Source: Croceibacterium selenioxidans
GTDB taxonomy: Bacteria; Pseudomonadota; Alphaproteobacteria; Sphingomonadales; Sphingomonadaceae
Assembly: GCF_018599195.1 (NCBI RefSeq)
Contig: NZ_JAHFVK010000001.1
Location: 930,001 to 994,000, forward strand
Length of the DNA stretch: 64,000 bases
Direction: 5' to 3'
Shown: positions 41,788-52,093 of the stretch, piece after piece
Layout: every line of letters begins with the position of its first letter
How positions within the stretch are numbered: position 1 is the first letter of the stretch
Program-made: the position numbers and the translations under genes
Notes under the pieces: model-generated
Databases searched by the model: none
What the model saw: the letters and a program-made list of their open reading frames with translations, nothing else
What the model was told of the DNA's origin: nothing

Positions 41788-42621
41788 TCAAAGGCCCGCG
41801 GCCGCGAAGATCGCCGTCGCGTGGTCGATCGACTGCTGCGTCGGTGGTTCCGTGTCTTCAAGCTGGTAAGTCAGCCCAAGTCTTTCCCACTTGTATCTTC
41901 CAAGCTGGTGAAAAGGCAGGACCTCGGCACGCTCCACGACGCCAAGCGAGGCAGCGAATTCCGCGAGTGGCTTCATCTCCTCGTCCACATCGGTCAGCCC
42001 AGGGACGAGTACATAGCGCAACCACATGGGGCGCTTGAGGGCGGAGAGACGGCGGGCGAATTCCATCACGGGTTCATTGCTGAGGCCGCCGGTTACTCGC
42101 TTGTGCTGTTCGAGCGCAAAACCTTTCATGTCGAGGATGACGAGGTCCACGTCCGCCCATTCCTCGTCGGACAGGCGTTCGCCATAGTAGCCGTTCGTCT
42201 CGAGCGCAGTGTGCACGCCCATTTTCTTGGTCGCACCCAGGAGGCGGGCGGCGAAACGATCTTGCATCAGCGGCTCGCCTCCCGAGAGGGTGAAGCCACC
42301 GTGCATGAGCTTCAAGCTGTTCGCGTAGCGCTGGATCTCGGAAACGGCGCGATCGAGCGCGACCGGGATGCCGTTCGCCAAGGTCCAGGTATCGGGGTTG
42401 TGGCAGAATTGGCAGCGGAACATGCAGGCGGTTGTCCAGGCGACCAGGCGGAGGCCGGGTCCGTCCACCGCGGATCCGGTGGTAAACGAATGCAGGAACC
42501 CCATGTCGCCGGTCTTCAGGGCAGTGCGCACATCCGTTTCCGGCACAGTCTCGCCCAGCTTGACGCGCATTTCGAACGGGCTCTTGGCTTCCAACGATAC
42601 AGGCGCTTCAGCCTGGGCCAT
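41788..42621 (-). CDS. pflA: Pyruvate formate-lyase activating enzyme
   Basis: A 277-aa radical-SAM enzyme. The cluster motif CxxxCxxC is 'CMFRCQFCHNPDTW' (about residue 67), followed by 'GGFTLSGGEPLMQ'. It reduces SAM to put the glycyl radical on PflB. It starts only 1 base past the pflB stop, in the order pflB-pflA. The N-terminal 45 residues are longer than in E. coli PflA. Converges with ppk2. Confidence 0.95.
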   Translation of the reverse strand: MAQAEAPVSLEAKSPFEMRVKLGETVPETDVRTALKTGDMGFLHSFTTGSAVDGPGLRLVAWTTACMFRCQFCHNPDTWTLANGIPVALDRAVSEIQRYANSLKLMHGGFTLSGGEPLMQDRFAARLLGATKKMGVHTALETNGYYGERLSDEEWADVDLVILDMKGFALEQHKRVTGGLSNEPVMEFARRLSALKRPMWLRYVLVPGLTDVDEEMKPLAEFAASLGVVERAEVLPFHQLGRYKWERLGLTYQLEDTEPPTQQSIDHATAIFAAAGL

Positions 42622-42622
42622 G

Positions 42623-44878
42623 TCAGCCGCCGTGGAACGTGCGGTTGATCACGTCCATTTGTTGCTCCCGAGTGAGCCGCACGAAGTTGACCGCATAGCC
42701 CGACACCCGGATCGTCAAGCTGGGATAATTCTCCGGATGGTCCATCGCGTCGAGCAAGGTTTCGCGGTTCAACACGTTGACGTTCATGTGATAGCCGGTG
42801 ACGCCGAAATAGGCGTCGAGGATCGCGGTGAGATTGGTGATCCGCTCGTTTTCGTCCTTTCCAAGTCCCGTGGGGACCAGGGTAGTCGTGAGCGAAATGC
42901 CGTCCGCCGCATCACGGTAGGGAATCTTGGCGACCGACGCGGCCGAGGCGTGGATGCCATGGCTATCGCGCCCATGCATCGGATTGGCTCCGGGCGCGAA
43001 AGGTTCGCCCTTGCGTCTGCCATCCGGCGTGTTGCCGGTCGCCTTGCCGTAGACGACGTTGGAAGTGATCGTCAGGACCGACTGGGTGTGCAGCGCGTTG
43101 CGGTACGTCGGGTACTTGCGCAACTTCGCCATGAACGTGCTGACGAGCCACGTCGCCAGATGATCGACGCGATTGTCGTTGTTGCCGAACTTGGGGAAGT
43201 CGCCCTCGGTCTCGTAGTCGACGATCAGCCCGGTTTCGTCACGGATCGCCTTTACCCGCGCATGCTTGATCGCCGAGAGGCTGTCGGCGACGACGGACAT
43301 GCCGGCGATGCCGAAGGCCATCGTGCGCAGCGGTCCGTAGTCGTGCAGCGCCATCTCGATCCGCTCGTAGGCGTACTTGTCGTGCATGTAGTGGATGGCG
43401 TTCATGGCGCTAACGTAAGTGCCCGCCAGCCAGTCCATCATCGCCTCAAGGCGTTCGAGCACGTCGTCGAAGTCGAGATAATCGCCTTGAACTGGATCGG
43501 AAGGCGGGGCAATCTGATCTCCCGTAACTTCGTCTCGCCCTCCGTTGATGGCGTAGAGCAGACACTTGGCGAGGTTGGAGCGGGCCCCAAAGAACTGCAT
43601 CTGCTTGCCGACGCCCATTGGCGAGACGCAGCAGGCGATGGCGCCGTCATCCCCCCAGGCATTGCGCATGATCTCGTCGTTCTCGAACTGTATCGAACTG
43701 GTGTCGATCGCGGCCTTGGCCGTGAAGCGGCGAAACGGTTCTGGAAGCAGTGGCGTATACCAGATTGTGAGGTTCGGCTCCGGGGCTGGGCCCAGGTTGT
43801 AGAGCGTCTGCAGAAACCGGAAACTGGTCTTGGTGACCAGGGGCCGGAGATCGTCGCTCATGCCCGCTATGGATTCGGTCACCCAGGTAGGGTCGCCTGC
43901 GAATAACGCGTCGTATTCGGGCGTGCGCAGGAAGCGTACGATGCGCAGCTTGATCACGAAGTCGTCGATGATCTCCTGCGCCTGTTCCTCGGTCAGAAGG
44001 TCGGACTTCAGGTCGCGCTCCAAATAGATGTCGAGGAAGGTCGAGACCCGGCCGAGCGACATCGCCGCACCATTCTGTTCCTTCACGCTCGCGAGATACG
44101 CGAAATAGAGCCACTGCACCGCCTGCCGAGCGGTGGCTGCAGGTCCGGATATGTCGAACCCGTATTTGGCCGCCATCTCCTTGAGTTCGCCAAGCGCGCG
44201 GATTTGCTCGCTCAACTCCTCGCGATCGCGGATGATGTCCTGAGTCGTCCACTCGCGGTCCAGCGCGGCCTTCTCTTCCTTCTTGCGCTCGATCAGGCGG
44301 TCGACACCGTAGAGCGCCACCCGTCGGTAGTCGCCGATGATCCGGCCCCGTCCATAGGCGTCGGGCAGACCGGTCAGGACGTGGGACTTGCGGCAACGGC
44401 GCACGTCCTCGGTGTAAGCATCGAACACCCCGTCATTGTGGGTCTTGCGGTACTTGGTGAAGATCTCCACCACTTGCGGATCGGGCTGGTAACCGAAAGC
44501 CTCGAGGGAAATCGTGACCATGCGCAGGCCGCCGTTGGGCATGATCGCCCGTTTGAGCGGGGCATCGGTCTGCAGGCCGACGATGATCTCCCGTTCCCTG
44601 TCGATGTAGCCGGGCTCGTGCGCAGTGATCGAACTCGGGATTTGCGAGACATCGAGCACGCCCTTCTTGCGCTCTTCCACAAACAGATCCTGCAGGATTT
44701 TCCAGATCGCCAGGGTCCGCTGGGTCGGCCCAGCCAGGAATGTCTCGTCTCCGTAGTAGGGCGTGAAGTTTTCCTGGATGAAGTCGCGGACATTGACCTC
44801 CTTGGTCCACAATCCAGGGCGAAAGGCCTGGTCGGCTTCGGCGTTCGCCGGGGCGGTCTCGAGTTCGATGGTCGGCAT
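42623..44878 (-). CDS. pflB: Pyruvate formate-lyase (formate C-acetyltransferase)
   Basis: A 751-aa glycyl-radical enzyme: pyruvate plus CoA to acetyl-CoA plus formate. The paired active-site cysteines are in '[20 protein letters not shown]', and the glycyl-radical loop is '[20 protein letters not shown]' near the C-terminus. The ribosome site GGGGAG precedes MPTIELE at 44878. The enzyme is destroyed by oxygen once activated, so the host must meet anoxic or microoxic conditions. PFL is unusual in aerobic sphingomonads. It is the third gene of a four-gene operon. Confidence 0.97.
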   Translation of the reverse strand: MPTIELETAPANAEADQAFRPGLWTKEVNVRDFIQENFTPYYGDETFLAGPTQRTLAIWKILQDLFVEERKKGVLDVSQIPSSITAHEPGYIDREREIIVGLQTDAPLKRAIMPNGGLRMVTISLEAFGYQPDPQVVEIFTKYRKTHNDGVFDAYTEDVRRCRKSHVLTGLPDAYGRGRIIGDYRRVALYGVDRLIERKKEEKAALDREWTTQDIIRDREELSEQIRALGELKEMAAKYGFDISGPAATARQAVQWLYFAYLASVKEQNGAAMSLGRVSTFLDIYLERDLKSDLLTEEQAQEIIDDFVIKLRIVRFLRTPEYDALFAGDPTWVTESIAGMSDDLRPLVTKTSFRFLQTLYNLGPAPEPNLTIWYTPLLPEPFRRFTAKAAIDTSSIQFENDEIMRNAWGDDGAIACCVSPMGVGKQMQFFGARSNLAKCLLYAINGGRDEVTGDQIAPPSDPVQGDYLDFDDVLERLEAMMDWLAGTYVSAMNAIHYMHDKYAYERIEMALHDYGPLRTMAFGIAGMSVVADSLSAIKHARVKAIRDETGLIVDYETEGDFPKFGNNDNRVDHLATWLVSTFMAKLRKYPTYRNALHTQSVLTITSNVVYGKATGNTPDGRRKGEPFAPGANPMHGRDSHGIHASAASVAKIPYRDAADGISLTTTLVPTGLGKDENERITNLTAILDAYFGVTGYHMNVNVLNRETLLDAMDHPENYPSLTIRVSGYAVNFVRLTREQQMDVINRTFHGG

Positions 44879-44895
44879 AACAACTCCCCAGGGCG

Positions 44896-46188
44896 TCAGG
44901 GTTGGGTTTGCGGTGTCGGACGGGGCGGAGCGGCGACCGGGCGAGCGGCCGACCCGGTTTCGCGCAGAAGCAGGGTCAGGACGATGGCCAGCGCGACTCC
45001 CCACAGCATGGGCTGGAACGTCGCCTGGTAATGCTCGAGGTCACGCTCGCCGCCGCCGCTGGCGCGGATCAGCATGCCCGCGAACACCGGACCGAGCAGG
45101 GCGGAGATCGAAAAGTTGATGAAGTTGATCACGCCGGTCGCCGTGCCGCTGTGCTCGGGCCGGTTCGCTTCCTTGATCACGGTGTAGGGGATCATCGCGG
45201 CGCCCGAGGCGATACCGGCGACGAGGCCTAGGCTGTAGCTCGGAAGTAGACCCGGCGGACCATAGAGGATCAGCGCGAGCGAGCCGAACAGCACCGCGGC
45301 GGAACCCACGATCACCGGCTTGCGGCGGCCAAGGCGATCTGACAGCCAGCCGAGCAGGGGGCAGCCGATGATCCACCCGAACGGTACCGAGGCCGAACGA
45401 AGGACCGCCACCGAGTAGGGAAGGTCGTGGGCCTCCTCGAGGAACCGCACGCCCCACACCATGTCGAAGATCGTCGTGGGAATGAAAAGAAGACCTGCGA
45501 TCACGCCGCACAGGATCGACTGCGGATTGATGAACACGGTTTTCATGGCGCGGCCCGCCTGCTGCAAGCGACCTTCACTCCCGCCCGCCGCTTGCTTGGG
45601 CCCCTGGGATGGGATCAGCACGAACAGCAGCACGGCAAGCGGCAGGCCGACAAGGCCCATCAGCAGCCAGAAGCGGTCCCATTCGAGCCCTCCGGCGATC
45701 AGCGGGCCGACGACGAATTGCCCCGCAGATCCGCCCGCCATGCCGAACATCTGTGTCGCCCCGATGAGCGTTGCCGCACGGGCCGCCGGAAGGTGGCTGC
45801 TGGCGATGTAGACCGCGCCGATCAGGGCGAAGACGCCGCCCGCGCCTTGCAGGAACCGCCCGAAGCCGGCCATCGTCGGATCTCCGGTCGAGAACAGCAA
45901 CGCGCCGAGGGCCACGACGGCGGCGCCGACCGGTACGATCTTGCGCGGGCTGAACTGGTCCATGGCCACGCCGGCCACCAGGCTGAATGGGGCGTACGCG
46001 TAGTAGAACAACCCCAGCAACGACGCGACGCCGACCGGCGTCAATCCGAAACCGAGCGACATCTCCGGCACCATCACCGATGGCGCAGAGCGCAGGATGT
46101 ATTGGTAGAAATAGAAAACCGACGTGGCGAGCCAGGCCGCGGCGACCATGCCCAAAGCCGACCGGCCCGGCTGCGCGCCCTGACTCAT
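44896..46188 (-). CDS. MFS transporter in the pfl operon
   Basis: A 430-aa, 12-helix major facilitator protein: '[20 protein letters not shown]' (helix 1), '[20 protein letters not shown]', '[20 protein letters not shown]' (MFS motif A, second half). It lies between sdaA (10 bases away) and pflB (17 bases away), so it likely moves a substrate or product of the pathway: serine, pyruvate or formate. Sequence alone does not decide; it lacks obvious formate-channel (FocA) features. Confidence 0.87.
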   Translation of the reverse strand: MSQGAQPGRSALGMVAAAWLATSVFYFYQYILRSAPSVMVPEMSLGFGLTPVGVASLLGLFYYAYAPFSLVAGVAMDQFSPRKIVPVGAAVVALGALLFSTGDPTMAGFGRFLQGAGGVFALIGAVYIASSHLPAARAATLIGATQMFGMAGGSAGQFVVGPLIAGGLEWDRFWLLMGLVGLPLAVLLFVLIPSQGPKQAAGGSEGRLQQAGRAMKTVFINPQSILCGVIAGLLFIPTTIFDMVWGVRFLEEAHDLPYSVAVLRSASVPFGWIIGCPLLGWLSDRLGRRKPVIVGSAAVLFGSLALILYGPPGLLPSYSLGLVAGIASGAAMIPYTVIKEANRPEHSGTATGVINFINFSISALLGPVFAGMLIRASGGGERDLEHYQATFQPMLWGVALAIVLTLLLRETGSAARPVAAPPRPTPQTQP

Positions 46189-46198
46189 CCCACAGGCT

Positions 46199-47803
46199 TC
46201 AGCAGAGCACCAGAGAGACGGCCATGCCGCCTTCGGAGGTCTCTTTGTACTTCGAGTTCATTTCCTTGGCCGTGAGCGCCATGGCTTCGATCACAGTATC
46301 GAGATCGACCCGCCTGTTGGCCGGGATTTCATTCTGCGCCATCAGGAAGCCGGTCCAGGCCTTGACCGCCCCGAAAGCGCAGCGTTCGATGCAGGGTATC
46401 TGCACGAAGCCCGCCACCGGGTCGCAAGTCATCCCCAAATGATGCTCCAGGGCCGCGCCTGCCCCGTTGGCCATGACCAGGTTCGACGTATCGTGGGCCT
46501 GGCCCAGCGCGGCGGCCCCCATGGCGGAGGCAACGCCGATCTCGGCTTGGCAGCCCCCTTCCGCTGCCGAGAGGGTCGCGTTGTGCTTGCACAGATATCC
46601 GACCAGCCCGGCGGCCAGCAGGGCTTCGCGGATCTTTTCGTCGGAAACCTTGGCTCCGTCCGGCCCGAGCGAGTAGACAATGGCCGGCATGACGCCGGCT
46701 GATCCGCCGGTGGGCGCGGTGATGACCAGGTGGCCTCGGGCATTCTCCTCTGAACCGGCGAGCGCGGCGGCTGACACTACGCCGATGCCGCGCCGGGCAG
46801 GGGACTCCTGCTTGAGCGCGTTCTTGTACACGTCGCCCGCTTTGGTCTTCAGCTTGATGGGCCCCGGCAGCACAGCGGTCGGCGCCTCCAATCCGGTCTT
46901 CACCGTGGCCCGCATCGCGCCGATGATCTTGTCCAGGAAAGCGTTGATCTCGGCTTCGCTTCGACCCGAGATCGCGGTCTCGTTGGCCATCATGAGTTGC
47001 GCCAGCGTGAGGTTGTCGCGCTCTGCATGCGCCAGTGCCTCGGCCATCGTGGAGTAGGGATACTTGGGCGGGTTCTTTTTGGGCGGTACGTATCCCTCCC
47101 ATTCGATGAAGCCGCCGCCGACCGAATAATATTCCTGCTCCAGCAGCGGCTTGTCGCCGGCGAGCAGCGCAACCCTCATGGTGTTCGGATGGTGGAAGTC
47201 GCCTTTGGTCTCGTCATAGATGACGTCGGCCAGCGAGACGGGAATTTCCTTCGATCCGAGTTTGACCTTGAAGGTCTGAGTGGGATCGGCGGCCAGACCG
47301 TCGAGGAAGGCCGGATCGGTCGTAGCAGGCTCCATACCGATGAGCCCCGCCAGCGCCGCACGCTCGGTTCCATGTCCCTTGCCGGTCGCGCTCAGGCTCC
47401 CGAACAGGTTGACCCTCAGGGCGGTCGCCTGGTCCAGCTGCGCGGCGGGCAGCTTGCTGGCGCGCTGATAGAAATCATAGGTAATCCGCATCGGGCCGAT
47501 CGTGTGCGACGAAGATGGCCCCGGGCCCACTTTGTAGAACTCGTCGATCAGGGTCATCACTGGCCCCTTGGACCGTCGTACGACATCGAGGTTCGGGTCG
47601 ACGCCGACGTTGACGACGGGATCGATGGCCGGCGATTGGGCGAAAGCGACAAGAGGCCGGCCCGTGAGCGCCACGATGGCCGTGGCAAGCGCGCTGCGCA
47701 TCATGAAGGCCCGACGGTCCGATCCAAGCGGGGGTTCGGAAAGGTCGAGTTCCGGAAGCGCCAACTCGGCATTCTGGGGAACCTCTGGAGCCAGACAATC
47801 CAT
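46199..47803 (-). CDS. sdaA: L-serine dehydratase with a twin-arginine signal
   Basis: A 534-aa iron-sulfur L-serine ammonia-lyase (serine to pyruvate and ammonia). Core: 'MTLIDEFYKVGPGPSSSHTI' at about 82, and cluster cysteines in 'KHNATLSAAEGGCQAEIGVA' and 'CDPVAGFVQIPCIERCAFGA'. Normal enzymes are about 455 aa and start at the 'FKIGPGPSSSH' core; this one has about 75 extra residues with 'GSDRRAFMMRSALATAIVAL', a good Tat signal (RRxFM, hydrophobic stretch, then AFA|QSP). That suggests a periplasmic serine dehydratase. It is the first gene of the operon with MFS, pflB and pflA. Confidence 0.9.
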   Translation of the reverse strand: MDCLAPEVPQNAELALPELDLSEPPLGSDRRAFMMRSALATAIVALTGRPLVAFAQSPAIDPVVNVGVDPNLDVVRRSKGPVMTLIDEFYKVGPGPSSSHTIGPMRITYDFYQRASKLPAAQLDQATALRVNLFGSLSATGKGHGTERAALAGLIGMEPATTDPAFLDGLAADPTQTFKVKLGSKEIPVSLADVIYDETKGDFHHPNTMRVALLAGDKPLLEQEYYSVGGGFIEWEGYVPPKKNPPKYPYSTMAEALAHAERDNLTLAQLMMANETAISGRSEAEINAFLDKIIGAMRATVKTGLEAPTAVLPGPIKLKTKAGDVYKNALKQESPARRGIGVVSAAALAGSEENARGHLVITAPTGGSAGVMPAIVYSLGPDGAKVSDEKIREALLAAGLVGYLCKHNATLSAAEGGCQAEIGVASAMGAAALGQAHDTSNLVMANGAGAALEHHLGMTCDPVAGFVQIPCIERCAFGAVKAWTGFLMAQNEIPANRRVDLDTVIEAMALTAKEMNSKYKETSEGGMAVSLVLC

Positions 47804-48227
47804 GGCCTAAGCCCTCCTGTCGACCCGCGCCCCGTCAATCGCGACACTGCCGCCTAGCCGGGCACGAGGGAACAAAGGGACTCCCGACCCAAGAAATCCC
47901 TTCAGCTTTAGGTATTCCTCTCAGGGCCCTTGGGTGAATAGGGTTAAACCCTCAATCGATAGTCATAAACTTCAACGGGATATTCGCTGACTATTAGGAG
48001 AAAAAGCTTCAGTTTATACATACAGTTAGGGAATGATATTGTGTTACATTTCCTCTCAACAACAATTGTTAATTCTTGTAATTCAGACGGTTGTGTCATT
48101 CTGGGGGGACTTAAGAGTGAAGATTTCGAAACCATCAGGAAAAGTCCCGATGCAATCCATGCCAGATGAGGCGTAGCCAGACTCGTTGGCTCGGGGGGCC
48201 ACATCAGCAACTCCTGGAGATGCGTGG
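47804..48227. other. Divergent regulatory region between the two fermentation operons
   Basis: A 424-bp region without a convincing gene, AT-rich at 47940-48110. It holds an AACAATTGTT palindrome (48061-48070) and a near-palindrome AGGGTTAAACCCT (47938-47950). I looked for TTGAT-N4-ATCAA FNR sites and found none. Both operons probably start here, so a shared operator is likely but not identified. Confidence 0.4.
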
Positions 48228-49325
48228 ATGTCGAAGCGCAACATGCTGCTGGCCGCCATCGGGATCGTAGTGGTCGGATTCATCGCCTGGCAGATCTTCT
48301 CGGGCGACGACGTGCCTGAAGGTTTCGCCCGTGGAAACGGAAGGCTCGAAGCCAACGAGGTCTACATTTCGGCAAAATATCCGGGCCGGATCGCCGAAGT
48401 TCTCGTCAACGAGGGCGATACGGTCAAGGCGGGGCAAGTGGTTGCCAAGCTGGACACCTCCGAACTCGAGGCCCAACTGAGGCAAGCCCTGGCCGTCATG
48501 ACCGAGGCCCAGCAAAGCGAACGCGTCGCGCGCGCCGATGTCGGCACCAAGGCCGCGCTGATCGCGGCACGGCGGGCAGAGATCGATGCCAAGCAGGCCG
48601 ACTACCGCTTCGCCCAGCAGCAATTCTCGCGATCGAAGGATCTAGTCCGGACCGGCGCCGTCAGTGAACAGGAAGCCGAGCTCGATGCCTCACGGATGAA
48701 CTCGACACGCGCCCAGGTCGCCGGCTCCCGCGCCGATCTCGCTGCCGCCTCGGCGGACCTGACCGGCTCGCAGGCTCTCGTTGGCCGTTCGTCCTCGACC
48801 ATCGCCGCCGCTGCTGCCGAGGCCGACCGGATCCGAGCGCAGATCAAGGACGCCGTGCTCGTTGCCCCGATGCGCGGGCGGATCGAGCGTCGGCTGGCGG
48901 AACCCGGTGAAGTGGTCGGTGCCGGAGGCCGTGTCTATTCAATGGTCGATCTGAGCGACGTCTACATGTACGTCTTCCTGCCCGAACCGGTGGTTGGCAG
49001 GCTCCAGGTCGGGTCCGAAGCGCGGATCGTGCTCGATGCCGCTCCACAGTATCCGATCAAGGCCGTGGTCTCCTACATTTCGCCGACCGCGCAGTTCACG
49101 CCGAAGACGGTCGAAACGCAGGAGGAGCGGCACAACCTCACCTTCAGGGTCAAGTTGCAGATCCCGAAGGAGCGGTTGCAGCAGTATGAGGCGCTCGTGA
49201 AAGCCGGGGTACCCGGTGTGGGCTATGTCCGGTTCGACAACGGCGCTCAGTGGCCCGCGGAGCTGCAGCCGCCTGCCAAAATGCCCGCGAACCTGTTCCA
49301 GGCTTCCGAAAATGCCGGCCGCTGA
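48228..49325 (+). CDS. HlyD-family membrane fusion protein of an efflux system
   Basis: A 365-aa periplasmic adaptor with an N-terminal membrane anchor ('MLLAAIGIVVVGFIAWQIF'), a lipoyl half ('GRIAEVLVNEGDTVKAGQVV'), a long helical hairpin (about 90-200), and the second lipoyl half ('DAVLVAPMRGRIERRLAEPG'). Start at 48228 (MSKRNM) after a GGAG site. It connects the inner-membrane ABC pump made by the next two genes to the TolC-like outer-membrane protein made by the fourth. The ABC gene begins 2 bases later. Confidence 0.93.
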   Translation: MSKRNMLLAAIGIVVVGFIAWQIFSGDDVPEGFARGNGRLEANEVYISAKYPGRIAEVLVNEGDTVKAGQVVAKLDTSELEAQLRQALAVMTEAQQSERVARADVGTKAALIAARRAEIDAKQADYRFAQQQFSRSKDLVRTGAVSEQEAELDASRMNSTRAQVAGSRADLAAASADLTGSQALVGRSSSTIAAAAAEADRIRAQIKDAVLVAPMRGRIERRLAEPGEVVGAGGRVYSMVDLSDVYMYVFLPEPVVGRLQVGSEARIVLDAAPQYPIKAVVSYISPTAQFTPKTVETQEERHNLTFRVKLQIPKERLQQYEALVKAGVPGVGYVRFDNGAQWPAELQPPAKMPANLFQASENAGR

Positions 49326-49327
49326 AC

Positions 49328-52090
49328 GTGGACACCCCCCAGCTTGAAATTGCCGCGAGCGTCCGCAACGTCACGCACCGATACCGCGACGTAGTCGCGC
49401 TCAACAACGTCAGCATCGACATACCGGCCAACAAGATGATCGGTCTGATCGGGCCGGACGGCGTGGGCAAGTCGACGTTGCTTGGCCTGCTCGCCGGGGT
49501 GCGCAAGATGCAGGAGGGCGAGGTCAACGTCCTTGGCGGCGACATGGGCGATCCCAGGTTCCGCACCAACGTGGCCGAGCGCATCGCCTACTTGCCGCAG
49601 GGTCTGGGCAAGAACCTCTACCCGACCCTTTCGATCTTCGAGAACGCCGATTTCTTCGGGCGTCTGTTCGGGCAGTCGAAAGAGGAGCGGGAATGGCGCA
49701 TTGCCGACCTGTTTCAGAGCACCGACCTTTCGCCCTTTCGCGACAGACCAGCGGGTAAGCTCTCCGGCGGCATGAAGCAGAAGCTGGGGCTGTGCTGCTC
49801 GCTTATCCATGACCCCGACCTGCTGATCCTCGACGAGCCGACCACGGGCGTGGACCCGCTCGCGCGGCGGCAGTTCTGGGAGTTGATCGACCGCATCCGC
49901 GAACGGCGCCCGCAGATGAGTGTCCTCGTCGCCACGGCCTACATGGACGAGGCCGAGGGCTTCGACTGGCTGATGGTGATGAACGCGGGCGAGGTACTCG
50001 ATACCGGGACCCCCGAAGAAGTACGTCAGAAGACCAGGTCGAGCACGCTCGAGGAAGCCTTCATCGCCTTGCTCCCTCCTGAGGCCAAGGTCGGCCATCG
50101 CGAGCCGGTCATCACCCCACTCGTGTCATTCGGAGGTCCGCCGGCGATCGAAGCTCATGGCCTGACCCAAAGGTTCGGTGCTTTCACCGCGGTCGACCAC
50201 GTCAATTTCAAGATCGAAAAGGGTGAGATCTTCGGTTTTCTCGGTTCGAACGGCTGCGGCAAGACCACCACCATGAAGATGCTGACCGGCCTGCTCGAGC
50301 CCACGGAAGGCAGCGCGCTATTGTTCGGCAAGGAGATGAAGGGTGGCGACATCGACGCCCGCCGCAAAGTCGGCTTCATGTCGCAGGCCTTTTCTCTCTA
50401 CACCGAGCTGACCGTCCGGCAGAACCTGATCCTGCATGCCCGGCTGTTCGATCTGCCGCCCGAGCAAGGTAAAGCAAGGGTCGAGGAGCTAATCGCTAAG
50501 TTCGGTCTGGGGCCGGTTGCCGATACTCTTGCCGAAGACATTCCGCTCGGCATTCGCCAGCGCCTCTCCCTGGCCGTGGCGGTCTTGCACGAGCCGGAGG
50601 TGCTGATCCTCGACGAACCGACTTCGGGCGTGGATCCGGTCGCGCGCGACGGTTTCTGGGAGCTGCTCATCAAGCTGTCCCGTGAGGATGGAGTGACGAT
50701 CTTCCTTTCGACTCACTTCATGAATGAGGCCGCGCGCTGCGACCGAATGTCGATGATGCACCAGGGAAGGGTGCTAGCGCAGGACAAGCCTGCGGAACTG
50801 GTGAAGCAGCGCAACGCCCCGAGCCTCGAAGCGGCCTTCATCGGTTATCTCGAAGACGAGGCCGCGGAAGCCAAGGCGCGAGTCCAAGCCGAAACCGGTG
50901 CCCAGGAGGCTCCCGTCCAGGCCCAGGAAGAGATTGAATTCGCGCAGCACGGCGCCGAACCCGGCAAATTCAGCTGGTCGCGTGTCTGGGCCTTCGCTCG
51001 GCGAGAAGCGATCGAACTGCGCCACGACAGCGTGCGCCTGATCTTTGCGATCCTTGGTCCGCTCTTCCTGATGGTGGTGTTCGGTTATGGTATCTCGCTC
51101 GACGTCGAAAACCTGACTTATGCAGTTCTCGACAACGACCAGACGGTCGAAAGTCGCGCCTATGCAGACTCATATCGAGGTTCGATCTACTACGACGAGC
51201 GAGCGCCGATCTTTAGCGACCAGGATCTCGATCGCCGATTGCGCAATGGCGAGCTGCGGTTCGCCCTCGATATCCCGGCGGGGTTTCAGGAAGACGTTGA
51301 GCAAGGTCGCAGACCCGAGGTCGCCCTTTATGTGGACGGGGCGGTGCCATTCCGGGCGGAGACGACCCGCGGCTACGTCGAAGCGACCCACAAGGCCTAC
51401 GAGGCGAACCTGCGTCGGGATAAGGGAATCCCGGCCATTACGATGCCCGTGAACATCGAGGCGCGAGCGCTCTACAACCAGTCGTTCGAAAGCGTCTACG
51501 CCATGGTGCCGGGCGACATCATGCTGCTGCTGATGCTGATCCCAAGCATGCTCACCGCGCTCAGCGTCGTGCGCGAGAAAGAGCTCGGCTCGATCGCCAA
51601 TTTCTACGCGGCCCCGGCGACGAAGGCCGAATTCCTGTTCGGCAAGCAGCTGCCGTACATCTGTGTGGCGCTCATCCAGTTCGTGTCGCTGGTGCTGCTC
51701 GCGGTGATCCTGTTCCAGGTTCCGATCAAGGGGAGCATTCCGGTGCTCCTGATCGGCGGTCTGGTCTTCGTCTTGGCGAGCACCGGGTTCGGCCTGCTGA
51801 TCTCGGTTTTCGCCTCGACACAGACCGCGGCGATCTTTGCCGCGGCGATCATCGCCATCCTGCCCGCCGTGCAGTTCTCCGGCATGTTCGTGCCCTCGTC
51901 GTCGCTGACCGGCGGAGCGTGGGGGGCGTCGCTGATTTTCCCGAGTACCTACTTCCAATCGATCAGCGTTGGCACTTTTACGAAAGCGCTCGGCATCCAG
52001 GCGCTCTGGCCCAGCCTGCTGGCGCTTGCCATCATCGCGCTGGTCTACTTCTCGGTCTCGGTTGCGCTGCTCAAGAAGCAGGAGGCCTGA
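49328..52090 (+). CDS. RbbA-type ABC transporter: two ATPase domains plus permease
   Basis: A 920-aa fused protein. Two ABC domains with Walker A 'GPDGVGKSTLLGLLAG' and 'GSNGCGKTTTMKMLTG' and Walker B 'LLILDEPTTGVDPLARRQFW' and 'VLILDEPTSGVDPVARDGFW'; then an ABC-2-type permease from about residue 560 ('FAILGPLFLMVVFGYGISLD', and several helices at the C-terminus, 'MLLLMLIPSMLTALSVVREK'). The GTG start at 49328 (VDTPQLEIAAS) is chosen over a longer frame that overlaps hlyD. With the HlyD and TolC-like genes it makes a tripartite exporter; RbbA/YhiH-type proteins may move drugs or lipids. The first Walker A reads GPDGVGKS. Confidence 0.92.
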   Translation: MDTPQLEIAASVRNVTHRYRDVVALNNVSIDIPANKMIGLIGPDGVGKSTLLGLLAGVRKMQEGEVNVLGGDMGDPRFRTNVAERIAYLPQGLGKNLYPTLSIFENADFFGRLFGQSKEEREWRIADLFQSTDLSPFRDRPAGKLSGGMKQKLGLCCSLIHDPDLLILDEPTTGVDPLARRQFWELIDRIRERRPQMSVLVATAYMDEAEGFDWLMVMNAGEVLDTGTPEEVRQKTRSSTLEEAFIALLPPEAKVGHREPVITPLVSFGGPPAIEAHGLTQRFGAFTAVDHVNFKIEKGEIFGFLGSNGCGKTTTMKMLTGLLEPTEGSALLFGKEMKGGDIDARRKVGFMSQAFSLYTELTVRQNLILHARLFDLPPEQGKARVEELIAKFGLGPVADTLAEDIPLGIRQRLSLAVAVLHEPEVLILDEPTSGVDPVARDGFWELLIKLSREDGVTIFLSTHFMNEAARCDRMSMMHQGRVLAQDKPAELVKQRNAPSLEAAFIGYLEDEAAEAKARVQAETGAQEAPVQAQEEIEFAQHGAEPGKFSWSRVWAFARREAIELRHDSVRLIFAILGPLFLMVVFGYGISLDVENLTYAVLDNDQTVESRAYADSYRGSIYYDERAPIFSDQDLDRRLRNGELRFALDIPAGFQEDVEQGRRPEVALYVDGAVPFRAETTRGYVEATHKAYEANLRRDKGIPAITMPVNIEARALYNQSFESVYAMVPGDIMLLLMLIPSMLTALSVVREKELGSIANFYAAPATKAEFLFGKQLPYICVALIQFVSLVLLAVILFQVPIKGSIPVLLIGGLVFVLASTGFGLLISVFASTQTAAIFAAAIIAILPAVQFSGMFVPSSSLTGGAWGASLIFPSTYFQSISVGTFTKALGIQALWPSLLALAIIALVYFSVSVALLKKQEA

Positions 52091-52093
52091 GCC

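Noticed and set aside
47944-48210. 88-codon minus-strand frame in the divergent region
   Set aside because: It is in AT-rich regulatory DNA, has no ribosome site and an unusual composition.
47804-48227. FNR-type operator for the fermentation operons
   Set aside because: I read both strands for TTGAT-N4-ATCAA and found no acceptable match; the AACAATTGTT palindrome is too short to assign.
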